This document shows positions 8,657-16,724 of a DNA stretch of 32,002 bases, piece by piece; the first letter of the stretch is position 1; every line of letters begins with the position of its first letter. A program made the position numbers and the translations under genes. The notes under the pieces are model-generated. The model did no database searches. It was not told the origin of the DNA and was given only the letters and a program-made list of their open reading frames with translations. This DNA comes from Bacillota bacterium (GTDB lineage Bacteria > Bacillota > Clostridia > Christensenellales > CAG-138). The stretch covers positions 31,817-63,818 of the forward strand of contig JAKJBL010000002.1 in the NCBI GenBank assembly GCA_022707005.1, written 5' to 3'.

Positions 8657-10285
8657 TTAAGCTAAGAAAAGCTCAATATCTGAATCAACTGTATCAATGC
8701 TTGCAATGCCAAACTTCTCAACAAGCACTTTTGCCACATTGGGAGATAGGAAGCCGGGGAGTGTGGGCCCTAAGTGAATGTTTTTAACACCTAAGTAAAG
8801 AAGCGCCAAAAGGACAATTACTGCCTTTTGCTCATACCAGGCGATATTAAACGCTATAGGCAGTTCGTTAATATCGTCAAGGCCAAATGCTTCTTTAAGC
8901 TTAAGCGCTATAAGCGCAAGCGAGTATGAGTCGTTGCATTGGCCTGCATCCAAAACTCTCGGAATGCCGCCTATGTCACCAAGGTCAAGTTTGTTATAAC
9001 GGTATTTGGCGCATCCGGCTGTCAAAATTACTGTATCCTTGGGGAGCTTTTCTGCAAATTCGGTGTAGTAGGCTCTTGACTTCATTCGCCCATCGCAGCC
9101 TGCCATAACAAAGAATTTCTTAATTGCTCCGCCTTTAACTGCTGCTATTACTTTATCTGCTAAATCAAGAACCTGTTTGTGAGCAAAACCACCTACTATG
9201 CTGCCTGATTCAATTGCTTCAGGCGGCGGGAGCGTCTTTGCGAGCGCAATTATTTCAGAGAAATCTTTTTTACCGGACTCATCAGCAACAATATGCTTGC
9301 AGCCGGGATAGCCTGTTGAGCCTGTTGTAAACAGTCTGCTTAGAACTTCTTCGCTCCTTGGAGGAACGATGCAATTCGTTGTAAAAAGAATAGGGCCATG
9401 GAAGGAAACGAACTCATCAACCTGCTTCCACCATGCATTGCCATAGTTGCCTGCAAAATTATCATATTTGCTAAAAGCAGGATAATAGTGAGCAGGAAGC
9501 ATTTCACCGTGGGTGTAGACATCAACGCCTGTGTCCTTAGTTTGCTCAAGCAGCTGTTCGAGGTCAGCTAAATCATGCCCCGAAATTAAAATTGCAGGGT
9601 TGTTCCGAACCCCTATGTTTACCTTTGTTATTTGCGGGTTGCCATATCTTGATGTGTTCGCCTCATCAAGAAGAGCCATTGCCTTAACTCCAAACTCACC
9701 TGTTTTTAAGGTTAAAGCAACAAGCTCGTCTGCTCCAAGCGTATTATCCAATGTTGCTGCCAATGCTTCATAAATAAATGCATTTATTTCGTGGTTTTCT
9801 TTGCCGATATTGTTGGCGTGTTCCGTATAGGCAGCCATACCTTTTAGCCCATAAATAATCATTTCACGAAGCGAGCGGATATCTTCATTTTCAGTTGAAA
9901 GCACACCTATTGATGCTGCTTTATCAAGCATTTCGCTTCTGGTTTTAACGAAGAAAGTTGCTGCATCGCTGTAACCTTCAATGTTCAAGCCTTCTTTTAG
10001 TTCATCCCTGTATTTGAGCATTTTTAAAATTTGCCTTTCGAGGGAATCACAATCAAAGTTGGCATTGGTTATTGTCATAAACAGGCTGCTTAGCACATCA
10101 TAATTCATGCTCTTTTTGTTGGAAGTGTTTATTTTGGCTTTAACAACGAGCTGCGAAAGACCTTTCAATGTGTATATCAATAAATCCTGAAGCTTTGCTG
10201 TTTCTTCGGTCTTTCCGCATACGCCGCGGATTGTGCATCCTTTGCCTGCAGCCGTTTCCTGGCACTGGTAACAAAACATACTCAT
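8657..10285 (-). CDS. hcp: Hybrid cluster protein (hydroxylamine/NO reductase)
   Basis: A 542-residue Fe-S/hybrid-cluster protein. The family reduces hydroxylamine to ammonia in vitro and is best supported physiologically as a nitric oxide reductase/nitrosative stress protein in anaerobes. The N-terminal cluster motif is visible as [13 protein letters not shown] followed by IRGVC, i.e. Cys at residues 5, 8 and near 17 and 23, the spacing of the shorter (class I/II) Hcp. Further hybrid-cluster regions include [36 protein letters not shown] and [10 protein letters not shown]. Start ATG 10285 has GGAG five bases upstream. It directly follows a rubredoxin gene (9-base gap), a plausible electron donor, and is the last gene of that minus-strand operon. 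Confidence 0.96.
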   Translation of the reverse strand: MSMFCYQCQETAAGKGCTIRGVCGKTEETAKLQDLLIYTLKGLSQLVVKAKINTSNKKSMNYDVLSSLFMTITNANFDCDSLERQILKMLKYRDELKEGLNIEGYSDAATFFVKTRSEMLDKAASIGVLSTENEDIRSLREMIIYGLKGMAAYTEHANNIGKENHEINAFIYEALAATLDNTLGADELVALTLKTGEFGVKAMALLDEANTSRYGNPQITKVNIGVRNNPAILISGHDLADLEQLLEQTKDTGVDVYTHGEMLPAHYYPAFSKYDNFAGNYGNAWWKQVDEFVSFHGPILFTTNCIVPPRSEEVLSRLFTTGSTGYPGCKHIVADESGKKDFSEIIALAKTLPPPEAIESGSIVGGFAHKQVLDLADKVIAAVKGGAIKKFFVMAGCDGRMKSRAYYTEFAEKLPKDTVILTAGCAKYRYNKLDLGDIGGIPRVLDAGQCNDSYSLALIALKLKEAFGLDDINELPIAFNIAWYEQKAVIVLLALLYLGVKNIHLGPTLPGFLSPNVAKVLVEKFGIASIDTVDSDIELFLA

Positions 10286-10294
10286 AGCTGCTCC

Positions 10295-10459
10295 TTACTC
10301 CTCTACCGGCTCAAAGTCATCTTTTCCAACAAAGCAGATTGGGCATTGCCAGTCCTCAGGTAAATCCTCAAATGAAGTCCCCGGCGCAATTCCGCTGTCT
10401 TCGTCGCCCAGCTCAGGGTCATAAATATACCCGCATGGAATACATCTGTACTTTTTCAT
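10295..10459 (-). CDS. Rubredoxin (54 aa)
   Basis: A short gene that simple length cut-offs miss: ATG 10459-10457, stop TAA 10297-10295. The product has the two rubredoxin knuckles, [14 protein letters not shown] (Cys 6 and 9) and [15 protein letters not shown] (Cys 39 and 42), with the acidic middle typical of clostridial rubredoxins. It binds one iron through four cysteines and carries single electrons in the cytoplasm. GGAGG lies eight bases before the start. It sits between a cupin gene and hcp, nine bases before the latter, so delivery of electrons to Hcp is a reasonable inference. One oddity: the usual Gly after the fourth Cys (CPxCG) is Phe here. Confidence 0.93.
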   Translation of the reverse strand: MKKYRCIPCGYIYDPELGDEDSGIAPGTSFEDLPEDWQCPICFVGKDDFEPVEE

Positions 10460-10514
10460 TATTTAATCCTCCATTTGTTTTTTATTAGTTTAATAACCAG
10501 CTCAAGAGGCATAG

Positions 10515-10829
10515 TTAAGCCTTTGGCGCAGGTGCTTTTACAACTATAAGCTCCAAAGTTTCACTCGTGTGATTTTGAACATTCATTTTTGTATTAAAGG
10601 GGATTTTTAAAAGCGTACCAGCCGCATATTCGTGGAAATCCTGTTCATCAAGGCCTATAGAAAGCGTGCCGCGAACAACTGACATATAAACATTCGAGTT
10701 CGAAAAATGTTCCGGCAGCCCCTCGCCTTTATTAAAAACCATATGCAAGTAGTGAATGTTTTCGTCGAACAGTACCTTTTCTATTGCCTTTTCGTCTCCG
10801 GTTGAGAATATAAACACTTGTTCTACCAT
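10515..10829 (-). CDS. Small cupin-fold protein
   Basis: A 104-residue single-domain cupin-like protein. The pattern is weak but recognisable: HYLHMVFNKGEGLPEHFSNS (residues ~27-46) corresponds to cupin motif 1 with His and Glu candidates, and GTLLKIPFNTKMNVQNHT to motif 2. The sequence between, YMSVVRGTLSIGLDEQDFHEY, fits the beta-barrel. Function is unknown; small cupins may bind metal or sense small molecules. AGGAGGG precedes the ATG. It is the first gene of a likely three-gene operon with rubredoxin and hcp (55-base gap), so a role in nitrosative or oxygen stress is inferred from context only. Confidence 0.7.
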   Translation of the reverse strand: MVEQVFIFSTGDEKAIEKVLFDENIHYLHMVFNKGEGLPEHFSNSNVYMSVVRGTLSIGLDEQDFHEYAAGTLLKIPFNTKMNVQNHTSETLELIVVKAPAPKA

Positions 10830-10867
10830 GCTTACCCTCCTTTTTTTTGTTTAAGGCACACATCTCA

Positions 10868-10895
10868 AATATACCACACTAAACACAGAGTGTAA
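10868..10895 (-). promoter_or_regulatory. Candidate promoter of cupin-rubredoxin-hcp with a dyad in the spacer
   Basis: Reading the minus strand: TTACAC (10895-10890), 16 bases, then TATATT (10873-10868), about 38 bases before the cupin start. Between the boxes lies an inverted repeat, ACACT (10876-10880) and AGTGT (10889-10893) separated by eight bases, placed where a repressor or redox regulator could act. Consensus match is moderate. Confidence 0.4.
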
Positions 10896-10923
10896 CAGGC
10901 AAAAAACCGGTTTAAATTAATAT

Positions 10924-11106
10924 ATGAATGCAATACTTAGCATAGCCGCATTTGCGCTAAGGCGGAAAGTATTAAGCTTTTTCAAACAATCCGAGTTAAA
11001 TGTAGAAATGGCGCTGGAGAATGATATAATTAATGAAGCTTTACTTGTGTACGAAAGGGAGCAGACTGCGAAGGCAGTAAAACAAAGGGGAACTGCATTT
11101 GTATAA
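10924..11106 (+). CDS. Unrecognised small ORF (60 aa) overlapping the hydrolase gene
   Basis: Open from ATG 10924 to TAA 11104-11106; its last eight bases overlap the TTG start of the next gene. No clear Shine-Dalgarno precedes the ATG, and an in-frame stop lies immediately upstream. The product has a short hydrophobic N terminus followed by a charged, probably helical segment (VEMALENDIINEALLVYERE, residues 25-44). That segment has a faint resemblance to short DUF2508-type proteins, but this is not strong enough to name it. The alternating codon pattern and coupling to the downstream gene make it a plausible but unproven coding sequence. Confidence 0.4.
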   Translation: MNAILSIAAFALRRKVLSFFKQSELNVEMALENDIINEALLVYEREQTAKAVKQRGTAFV

Positions 11107-12253
11107 AAACCCGTATACATCATCCGGTTTAGGTAATCTATTAGGGCGATGTACTAATTCAATAAAAAGGTTTGCGCGAAAAGGCAGGGCAAAGAACAGA
11201 GTTAAGCTTTATTTGTTTGCTGCAGCCTTGGCTGTCTCTTTTGTATGCCTGTTATTATTAGGTAAAACCAAGAAAGCAGTTTCTTATGGAACGGAGCAAA
11301 GCCAGCCGGCAGTTTTGGATTTTGCTCAACCTGAATTGGCTGCTGAGCAGGCTGATAAAACTTATGCTGAGCAGGACATGCAAAACGACGTGCTTGAAAT
11401 TAAGGAGCCGCCCCCTGCTGTTGCCGCAAAACCGGACCCTATTACAACACCTAAAGAACAACCCAAAGTCCGTGAGTTGCCTCCATCACCTTCACCGGCC
11501 CCAAAACCAAAGTCCGTTGATTTAGACGCGTTTGTAGATTTCTACATGGTCGAAGCAAAAGAATACTACGGCGACTTTGGGTATTCATCCAATCATTATA
11601 ACTATACGGAAAACGATGTTTATATGCTCGCGCAGCTCATTTATGGTGAAGCAAGGGGCGAATCAACAAAAGGCAAGCTTGCAGTTGCCAATGTGGTCAT
11701 GAACCGTGTTCTATCACGCGGTTTCCCGGGCAATACAATAGAAGCGGTTATAAAAGCTCCAAATCAGTTTACCGGGTATTCATCTTCAATACGGCCTGAT
11801 TCATCCTGTTTTTCAGCAGCAAAGCAGGTGCTCGATAAGGAGGTTTGGGTACTGCCGCAGGATATTTACTATTTCCATTCTAACAAATCGGAAGGTGAAA
11901 ACTGGGGAAGTCATAGGTTTTATGCTAAAATAGGCGCGCATTGTTTTTACAGGGAGAGCTACAGCGGCCGCAAGCGAAACGCAGATATTCCGCCTGCGCT
12001 TTATGAACGAATATATAAATGGCCCCAATATGGCTGCAAGCCCGGAAAGCGGGTTTCACGTATACAGTATATGCTCAATAAGCTTGGCTACAAGGTTAAA
12101 GCTGACGGTTACTTCGGCATGACATCAAAAGAGGCTCTTATTGAATTCCAGACTAAAATGGGGCTTGAGGCAGATGGTGTTGCAGGGCCTTCCACTATTA
12201 GGTCTCTTATCCGCAAATTCGGCGCAGAAGAATATATAAAAAAGTATAGCTGA
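11099..12253 (+). CDS. Membrane-anchored SleB/CwlJ-type cell-wall hydrolase with C-terminal peptidoglycan-binding domain
   Basis: A 384-residue protein. Residues 36-55 (LYLFAAALAVSFVCLLLLG) form a single membrane anchor after a basic N terminus, so the rest lies outside the membrane. Residues ~60-140 are a Pro/Lys-rich linker. Residues ~172-284 are a Hydrolase_2 domain, with YGEARGES containing the catalytic Glu, VVMNRV, QFTGY and YYFHSNKSEG. Residues ~318-373 form a peptidoglycan-binding domain (RIQYMLNKLGY, ADGYFG, IEFQ, DGVAGPST). Classic SleB has the binding domain at the N terminus; here the order is reversed. Related enzymes cleave spore cortex during germination, but vegetative or sporulation wall remodelling is also possible. 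Translation likely starts at TTG 11099, eight bases after AAAGGGG, overlapping the preceding ORF. Confidence 0.85.
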   Translation: MYKNPYTSSGLGNLLGRCTNSIKRFARKGRAKNRVKLYLFAAALAVSFVCLLLLGKTKKAVSYGTEQSQPAVLDFAQPELAAEQADKTYAEQDMQNDVLEIKEPPPAVAAKPDPITTPKEQPKVRELPPSPSPAPKPKSVDLDAFVDFYMVEAKEYYGDFGYSSNHYNYTENDVYMLAQLIYGEARGESTKGKLAVANVVMNRVLSRGFPGNTIEAVIKAPNQFTGYSSSIRPDSSCFSAAKQVLDKEVWVLPQDIYYFHSNKSEGENWGSHRFYAKIGAHCFYRESYSGRKRNADIPPALYERIYKWPQYGCKPGKRVSRIQYMLNKLGYKVKADGYFGMTSKEALIEFQTKMGLEADGVAGPSTIRSLIRKFGAEEYIKKYS

Positions 12254-12584
12254 GGGTTCTTCTTAGGTTCTTTGTGCTTTCAACTATTTATTTTCATTAT
12301 TGGCTAAGACAATACTTCGCTTCTTAGCGCTTGTGTCTTAGGGTGCGTTAATAACCTGTCTTAATTTGTGCGCAAGGGCAGGGAAAAAGCGCGTTGTTGC
12401 GCTCTGACCTTCTATGATATAAAGCAAACAATAGTTTAAAAGTTGTTTTCATAGGGTAAATCTATACTAAAGCCTAACTTTTACGGGGCGGCTTGGTGTT
12501 TAAGTTGCAGATTTCACTGCGCGAAGTAAGAAAACTGCTTTAATAGTAATGCAGCTTTGTTATATTTTTGAAAGGTAAAAGTTT
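12254..12584. other. 331-base gene-free region before copA
   Basis: No ORF with coding character is seen on either strand. Small dyads are present: CTAAGACA (12304-12311) with TGTCTTAG (12334-12341), enclosing a second stem CGCT/AGCG, and a GC-rich AGCGC/GCGCT stem near 12385-12400. None is followed by a T-run, so no intrinsic terminator for the hydrolase gene was found. A long leader or operator region for copA would fit here, but no CsoR- or CopY-type operator could be recognised. Confidence 0.5.
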
Positions 12585-15044
12585 ATGAAAAAGGATATAC
12601 AAATCGGCGGCATGACATGCGCAGCTTGCTCCCAAAGGGTCGAAAAGGCAGTTTCAAAGCTTAATGGCGTTTCATCTGCTTTTGTAAATCTTGCAAGCGA
12701 AAAGCTTGCTGTAGAATTTGACGAGAATACAGCATCCATAAGCGATATATGCAAAACAGTTGAAAATGCCGGCTATACATGCAAAGTGCAAGCTGAAACT
12801 GCAAATGTGGTAATTCCGATTGAGGGCATGACATGCGCAGCCTGTTCCCAAAGAGTTGAAAAGGTGCTTTCAAAGCTTGAGGGTGTAAAGCAGGTTTCGG
12901 TTAACCTTGCCACAGAAAAGGCGGCAGTTGAATATGACCCAGAAGTGGTTAAGCTTTCCGCAATAAAGCTCAGCATTGAAAAGGCAGGCTATATACCGAA
13001 AACCATTGAAAATACAGATGTCGATGAAGACAGGCAGCAAAAAGAAAAAGAAATCCGCGCTATGAAGGTAAGGTTTATAGTTGCAGCTTCCTTTGGGCTG
13101 CCGCTGCTTTATCTTGCAATGGTGCCTATGATTAGCTGGGTGAGCCTGCCGTTTCCAAAATTTCTTGAACCTATGGCAAACCCTCTTTTATATGCGCTGG
13201 TGCAGCTGTTTTTAGTTGCTCCAATAATAATTGCAGGCCGCCGTTTTTACACCGTGGGCTTTAGAGCAATTCTTCAAAAAAGCCCGAATATGGATTCGCT
13301 CATTGCGTTAGGAACCTCAGCAGCTCTTATTTACAGCCTTTATTCAACTTACCGCATAAGCCTCGGGGATGTTCATATGGTTCACGGTCTGTATTTCGAG
13401 TCTGCAGGCATAATAATTACGCTTATCATGCTTGGTAAAATGCTTGAGACAATATCAAAGGGAAAGACTTCAAATGCAATAAAAAAGCTAATGGGTCTTG
13501 CGCCCAAAACTGCAACTATTCTGCATGACGGGCAGGAAATAGAGCTGCCGATTGACGAGGTCGAAATAGGAAATATCCTGCTTGTTAAACCGGGCGAAAA
13601 AATTCCTGTTGATGGCGTTGTCATCTTTGGCAATACATCAGTTGATGAATCAATGCTTACTGGCGAGAGCATTCCCGTAGATAAAAAACTTGGAGACAAG
13701 GTATTTGCGGCAACTATAAATGCAAATGGAGCAATTCACATTGAGGCTGCAAAAATCGGCAAGGATACCGCGCTATCGCAAATAATCAGGCTTGTTGAAG
13801 AAGCACAAGGGCAAAAGGCGCCAATAGCAAAACTTGCAGATGTGGTTTCGGGCTACTTTGTTCCAGCAGTCAGTATAATTGCTGTACTTGCCTTTGTTGC
13901 ATGGCTCCTTGCAGGCCAGCCGCTTTCTTTTGCGCTTACAAAGTTCGTTTCTATTTTAGTCATAGCATGCCCTTGCGCGCTCGGGCTTGCTACGCCTACT
14001 GCAATTATGGTCGGCACGGGCAAGGGCGCAGAATATGGAATTCTCATAAAAGGCGGCGAAGCACTTGAACTTGCACATAAAATCAACACGATTATTTTCG
14101 ATAAAACAGGCACAATCACTCAGGGATATCCCGAGCTTACTGATATAATTCCTAAAGGGGGCATTGCGCCCGAACGTCTTATGCAATTAGCCGCATCAGC
14201 AGAGAAAGTATCTGAACATCCGCTTGGTGCTGCGATAGTACGAGCTGCAGAGAATAAAAAGATTCCGCTTTTGCCTGCAGAGAATTTTGCTGCAATCCCC
14301 GGTCGTGGAATCGAGGTTACGATTGACGGCAATGCGTTGTTAATAGGAAACAAAAAGCTAATGGAGGAAAAGCAAATACAGCTAAATGAGCTTGAGCTTC
14401 AAACTGACCGCCTGGCAGACGAAGGTAAAACCCCGATGTTTATTGCTGTTGACGGAAATACTGCAGGCATACTTGCAGTTGCGGATGTAATAAAAGACAA
14501 CAGCAAAAAGGCAGTTTCGCTTTTAAACGAAATGGGTATTGAAGTTGTCATGATAACAGGCGACAACAAAAGGACAGCGCAGGCTATTGCAAAACAGGTG
14601 GGCATCTCAAGGGTGCTTGCAGAGGTGCTTCCTAACGATAAGTCCCGTGAGGTGAAAAAGCTCCAGGCAGAAGGCCGCAAGGTGGCAATGGTCGGCGATG
14701 GAATAAATGATGCCCCTGCACTTGCTCAGGCGGATATAGGTATTGCTATTGGCTCAGGTACGGATGTCGCAATGGAGTCTGCGGATATAGTGCTTATGAA
14801 AAGTGATTTAACAGATGTTTCAACCGCAATACATCTTAGCCGCAGGACAATCCGAATTATCAAGCAGAATCTGTTTTGGGCTTTTGCATATAATACAGCA
14901 GGCATACCTATAGCAGCCGGTCTGTTGTACTTGTTTGGCGGCCCGGAATTAAGCCCTATGTTTGCAGCAGCAGCAATGGCTATGAGCTCGGTTTCTGTTG
15001 TTTCTAACGCGCTGAGATTAACACGGTTTAAGCCGTATATTTAG
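12585..15044 (+). CDS. copA: Cu(+)-exporting P1B-type ATPase with two heavy-metal-binding domains
   Basis: An 819-residue inner-membrane pump that exports monovalent copper (possibly silver) using ATP. Two N-terminal HMA domains (residues ~1-67 and ~75-140) each carry [13 protein letters not shown] with the metal-binding CxxC. Next come paired membrane helices, the actuator loop [11 protein letters not shown], the transmembrane metal site CPC (residues 462-464, in [13 protein letters not shown]), phosphorylated Asp 506 in DKTGTIT, the SEHPLG motif, and [18 protein letters not shown]. These are the family's full set, and CPC with a C-terminal MxxSS-type helix ([14 protein letters not shown]) fits the Cu+ subgroup. 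Start ATG has GAAAGG upstream. It leads a cluster with a NifX-like protein and two half-permeases. Confidence 0.95.
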   Translation: MKKDIQIGGMTCAACSQRVEKAVSKLNGVSSAFVNLASEKLAVEFDENTASISDICKTVENAGYTCKVQAETANVVIPIEGMTCAACSQRVEKVLSKLEGVKQVSVNLATEKAAVEYDPEVVKLSAIKLSIEKAGYIPKTIENTDVDEDRQQKEKEIRAMKVRFIVAASFGLPLLYLAMVPMISWVSLPFPKFLEPMANPLLYALVQLFLVAPIIIAGRRFYTVGFRAILQKSPNMDSLIALGTSAALIYSLYSTYRISLGDVHMVHGLYFESAGIIITLIMLGKMLETISKGKTSNAIKKLMGLAPKTATILHDGQEIELPIDEVEIGNILLVKPGEKIPVDGVVIFGNTSVDESMLTGESIPVDKKLGDKVFAATINANGAIHIEAAKIGKDTALSQIIRLVEEAQGQKAPIAKLADVVSGYFVPAVSIIAVLAFVAWLLAGQPLSFALTKFVSILVIACPCALGLATPTAIMVGTGKGAEYGILIKGGEALELAHKINTIIFDKTGTITQGYPELTDIIPKGGIAPERLMQLAASAEKVSEHPLGAAIVRAAENKKIPLLPAENFAAIPGRGIEVTIDGNALLIGNKKLMEEKQIQLNELELQTDRLADEGKTPMFIAVDGNTAGILAVADVIKDNSKKAVSLLNEMGIEVVMITGDNKRTAQAIAKQVGISRVLAEVLPNDKSREVKKLQAEGRKVAMVGDGINDAPALAQADIGIAIGSGTDVAMESADIVLMKSDLTDVSTAIHLSRRTIRIIKQNLFWAFAYNTAGIPIAAGLLYLFGGPELSPMFAAAAMAMSSVSVVSNALRLTRFKPYI
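12609..12841 (+). repeat. Exact 17-base duplication within the two HMA domains of copA
   Basis: ggcatgacatgcgcagc occurs at 12609-12625 and again at 12825-12841, each continuing into near-identical DNA encoding CSQRVEK. The two metal-binding modules therefore derive from an internal duplication still visible at the nucleotide level, or are kept alike by gene conversion. Confidence 0.8.
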
Positions 15045-15137
15045 CTTAACCCGGAGCTAAAATTTGCGCAAAATCAAGAAAAGCGGTATATTAAAAGAAT
15101 AAACAAGTCTTTCTAAGAAACAATTGCGGAGGTAAGT

Positions 15138-15485
15138 ATGAAAATCGGGGTTGCAGCAGATAAAATGGGCATTGCAGAGCATTTTGGTCATTGTGAACAG
15201 TTTCTTGTGTACGATACAGACGGTAAAAGTATAATAAAGCGCGAGATAGTCCCTAATCCTGGGCATAAGCCGGGTTTTTTGCCTGTCTTCCTGCATGAAC
15301 AGGGCGTAAATGTCATTATTTCAGGCGGAATGGGGCAGGGCGCTGTTACGCTCTTCCAAGAAAACGGAATTGAAGTAGTAACAGGAGCACAGGGCGAAGC
15401 TGAAAGTGCAGTAAAGCATTATATTGAAGGTACGCTGAAGTTTTCAGATGCAGTTTGCAGTGAGCATTCACATCATGATGACTAA
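15138..15485 (+). CDS. NifX/NifB-C-like (dinitrogenase Fe-Mo cofactor biosynthesis domain) protein
   Basis: A 115-residue single-domain protein of the Nitro_FeMo-Co family. MKIGVAADKMGIAEHFGHC at the N terminus (family pattern G-S-D-x5-HFG), the middle ISGGMGQGAVTLF, and GIEVVTGAQGEAESAV are all characteristic. In nitrogen fixers the fold carries Fe-Mo cofactor; in non-fixing anaerobes relatives are widespread and uncharacterised, with Fe-S or metal binding suspected. The C terminus EHSHHDD is His/Asp-rich, fitting metal binding (seen; function inferred). No nif genes are nearby. It lies 93 bases after copA and 23 bases before the first half-permease, so a metal-handling or membrane-transport role is more likely than nitrogenase assembly. 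A good GGAGG precedes the ATG. Confidence 0.87.
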   Translation: MKIGVAADKMGIAEHFGHCEQFLVYDTDGKSIIKREIVPNPGHKPGFLPVFLHEQGVNVIISGGMGQGAVTLFQENGIEVVTGAQGEAESAVKHYIEGTLKFSDAVCSEHSHHDD

Positions 15486-15508
15486 AGCAGCAAAAGGAGA
15501 ATGACAAC

Positions 15509-15982
15509 ATGACACTTGCCATCTACCTGTTTGCAGGGCTTGCGCTGATAGTTTCTTTAATTAAAAGCAGGGAAAAGACAATTTCGGCTCTTAAAAAGGC
15601 ATGGAAATCGTTTGAGGGTATTCTGCCGCAGTTGCTTTCAATACTTATACTCATAGGGCTCATGCTCGCAGTTCTTACGCCTGAACAAATCTCGAGCTAT
15701 TTAGGCAAGGATTCAGGCTGGTTGGGGGTTATAATCGCGTCGTTAATTGGCTCTGTAACGCTAGTGCCCGGGTTTGTGGCTTTTCCGCTTGCAGCAGCGC
15801 TTATAAAAAACGGCGCCGGCTATATGCAAATTGCGGCTTTTATTTCAACGCTTATGATGGTCGGCATAATAACACTGCCTATTGAAATTAAGTACTTTGA
15901 CAAAAAGGCGGCAATCGCAAGAAATGCTGCAGCCTTTGTGTTCTCAATGGCTGTTGCTTTAGTTATGGGGGTGTTGATGTGA
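15509..15982 (+). CDS. Half-size permease, subunit 1 (UPF0718/ArsP-like)
   Basis: A 157-residue membrane protein with about four or five hydrophobic helices (residues ~3-18, 38-57, 71-100, 105-125, 139-157). The central block YLGKDSGWLGVIIASLIGS followed by VTLVPGFVAFPLAAALIKNG resembles the core of COG0701/UPF0718 'predicted permeases', which include the organoarsenical exporter ArsP, but full family members are about twice this length. The next gene encodes a paralogous half with the same block, so the two probably assemble into one transporter (inference). Substrate unknown. It overlaps the next gene by four bases and follows the NifX-like gene by 23 bases; AAAGGAG precedes its ATG. Confidence 0.78.
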   Translation: MTLAIYLFAGLALIVSLIKSREKTISALKKAWKSFEGILPQLLSILILIGLMLAVLTPEQISSYLGKDSGWLGVIIASLIGSVTLVPGFVAFPLAAALIKNGAGYMQIAAFISTLMMVGIITLPIEIKYFDKKAAIARNAAAFVFSMAVALVMGVLM

Positions 15983-16530
15983 GCGAAAGGTTTATGACAC
16001 TCTTTAAAAGATACCGCATCTTTCTTCTTCTCTTGGTTGTTCAGCTTGCAGTCATGCTTGTATTTCCGCAAACCGGAAGCAAGTCCTTGCAGCTCACATG
16101 GTCAAACCTTGGCGAAATGCTTTCCGTCTTGCCGCCCATTTTCATTCTGCTTGGTTTGCTGGATGTGTGGGTTAAGCGTGAAACCATGATTAAATACATG
16201 GGGGAGAGTTCCGGCATTATCGGCATACTGCTTGCCTTCTTTATCGGTTCTGCTGCAGCAGGGCCGCTGTACGCTGCGTTCCCCGTTGCTGCAATGCTCT
16301 TGAAGAAAGGCAGCAAATTATCAAATGTTCTTATTATGCTTGGCGCCTGGTCAACAACAAAAATTCCGTTAATTCTTTTTGAAGCTTCATCTCTTGGCCC
16401 AAAATTCATGCTTATTCGCCTGGGGATGGACTTAATCGGGATTGCTTTAATCGCTTATTTTATAGAAAGAATACTTACAAAAGAAGAGAAAGAAGCAATA
16501 ATAAAAAGGGCAGCCGAGCAGGAGGGTTAA
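15979..16530 (+). CDS. Half-size permease, subunit 2 (UPF0718/ArsP-like)
   Basis: A 183-residue membrane protein starting with GTG at 15979, overlapping the stop of the first half-permease (GTGA). Hydrophobic helices are at about residues 13-30, 46-63, 78-98, 100-108, 115-133 and 148-164, with a charged C-terminal tail. The block YMGESSGIIGILLAFFIGS followed by AAAGPLYAAFPVAAMLLKKG aligns position by position with the same region of subunit 1, so the pair arose by duplication. The tight overlap argues for equal co-translation and a heteromeric complex. A link to copper or to the NifX-like protein comes from context only. Confidence 0.78.
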   Translation: MSERFMTLFKRYRIFLLLLVVQLAVMLVFPQTGSKSLQLTWSNLGEMLSVLPPIFILLGLLDVWVKRETMIKYMGESSGIIGILLAFFIGSAAAGPLYAAFPVAAMLLKKGSKLSNVLIMLGAWSTTKIPLILFEASSLGPKFMLIRLGMDLIGIALIAYFIERILTKEEKEAIIKRAAEQEG

Positions 16531-16563
16531 TTCGCTTTTACATTTAATATTGAAGCTTGTTTG

Positions 16564-16596
16564 AAAGCACACAAGCTATGTGCTGTGGTGCTTTTT
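16564..16596 (+). terminator. Probable terminator after the permease pair
   Basis: AAAGCAC (16564-16570) pairs with GTGCTTT (16588-16594), and five T (16592-16596) close the structure. A competing stem, AGCTTGT (16554-16560) with ACAAGCT (16571-16577), encloses the left arm in its loop. The loop of the first stem is long (17 bases), so strength is uncertain. Confidence 0.5.
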
Positions 16597-16611
16597 GCGA
16601 AACATAACTTG

Positions 16612-16674
16612 TTTACCATGAAATTGAATGTTGCTGGTAAAAGTGTTTACTCCTGAAAAAAAGAGTGGTATTAT
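16612..16674 (+). promoter_or_regulatory. Candidate promoter and upstream dyad of the lipoprotein gene
   Basis: TTTACT (16646-16651), 17 bases, TATTAT (16669-16674), about 50 bases before the lipoprotein ATG. Immediately upstream is a 7-base inverted repeat, TTTACCA (16612-16618) and TGGTAAA (16635-16641), that could be an operator. The -35 match is moderate. Confidence 0.4.
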
Positions 16675-16724
16675 TGCACTATTCAAGTAAACATCAGCAA
16701 AAAATAGAATTATGGAGGAGCAAA

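Noticed and set aside
12304-12341. Dyad after the cell-wall hydrolase gene as an intrinsic terminator
   Set aside because: No T-run follows on either strand, and the loop is long.
15138-15485. Evidence for nitrogen fixation from the NifX-like gene
   Set aside because: No nifH/D/K/E/N/B is nearby and this fold is common in non-fixing anaerobes.
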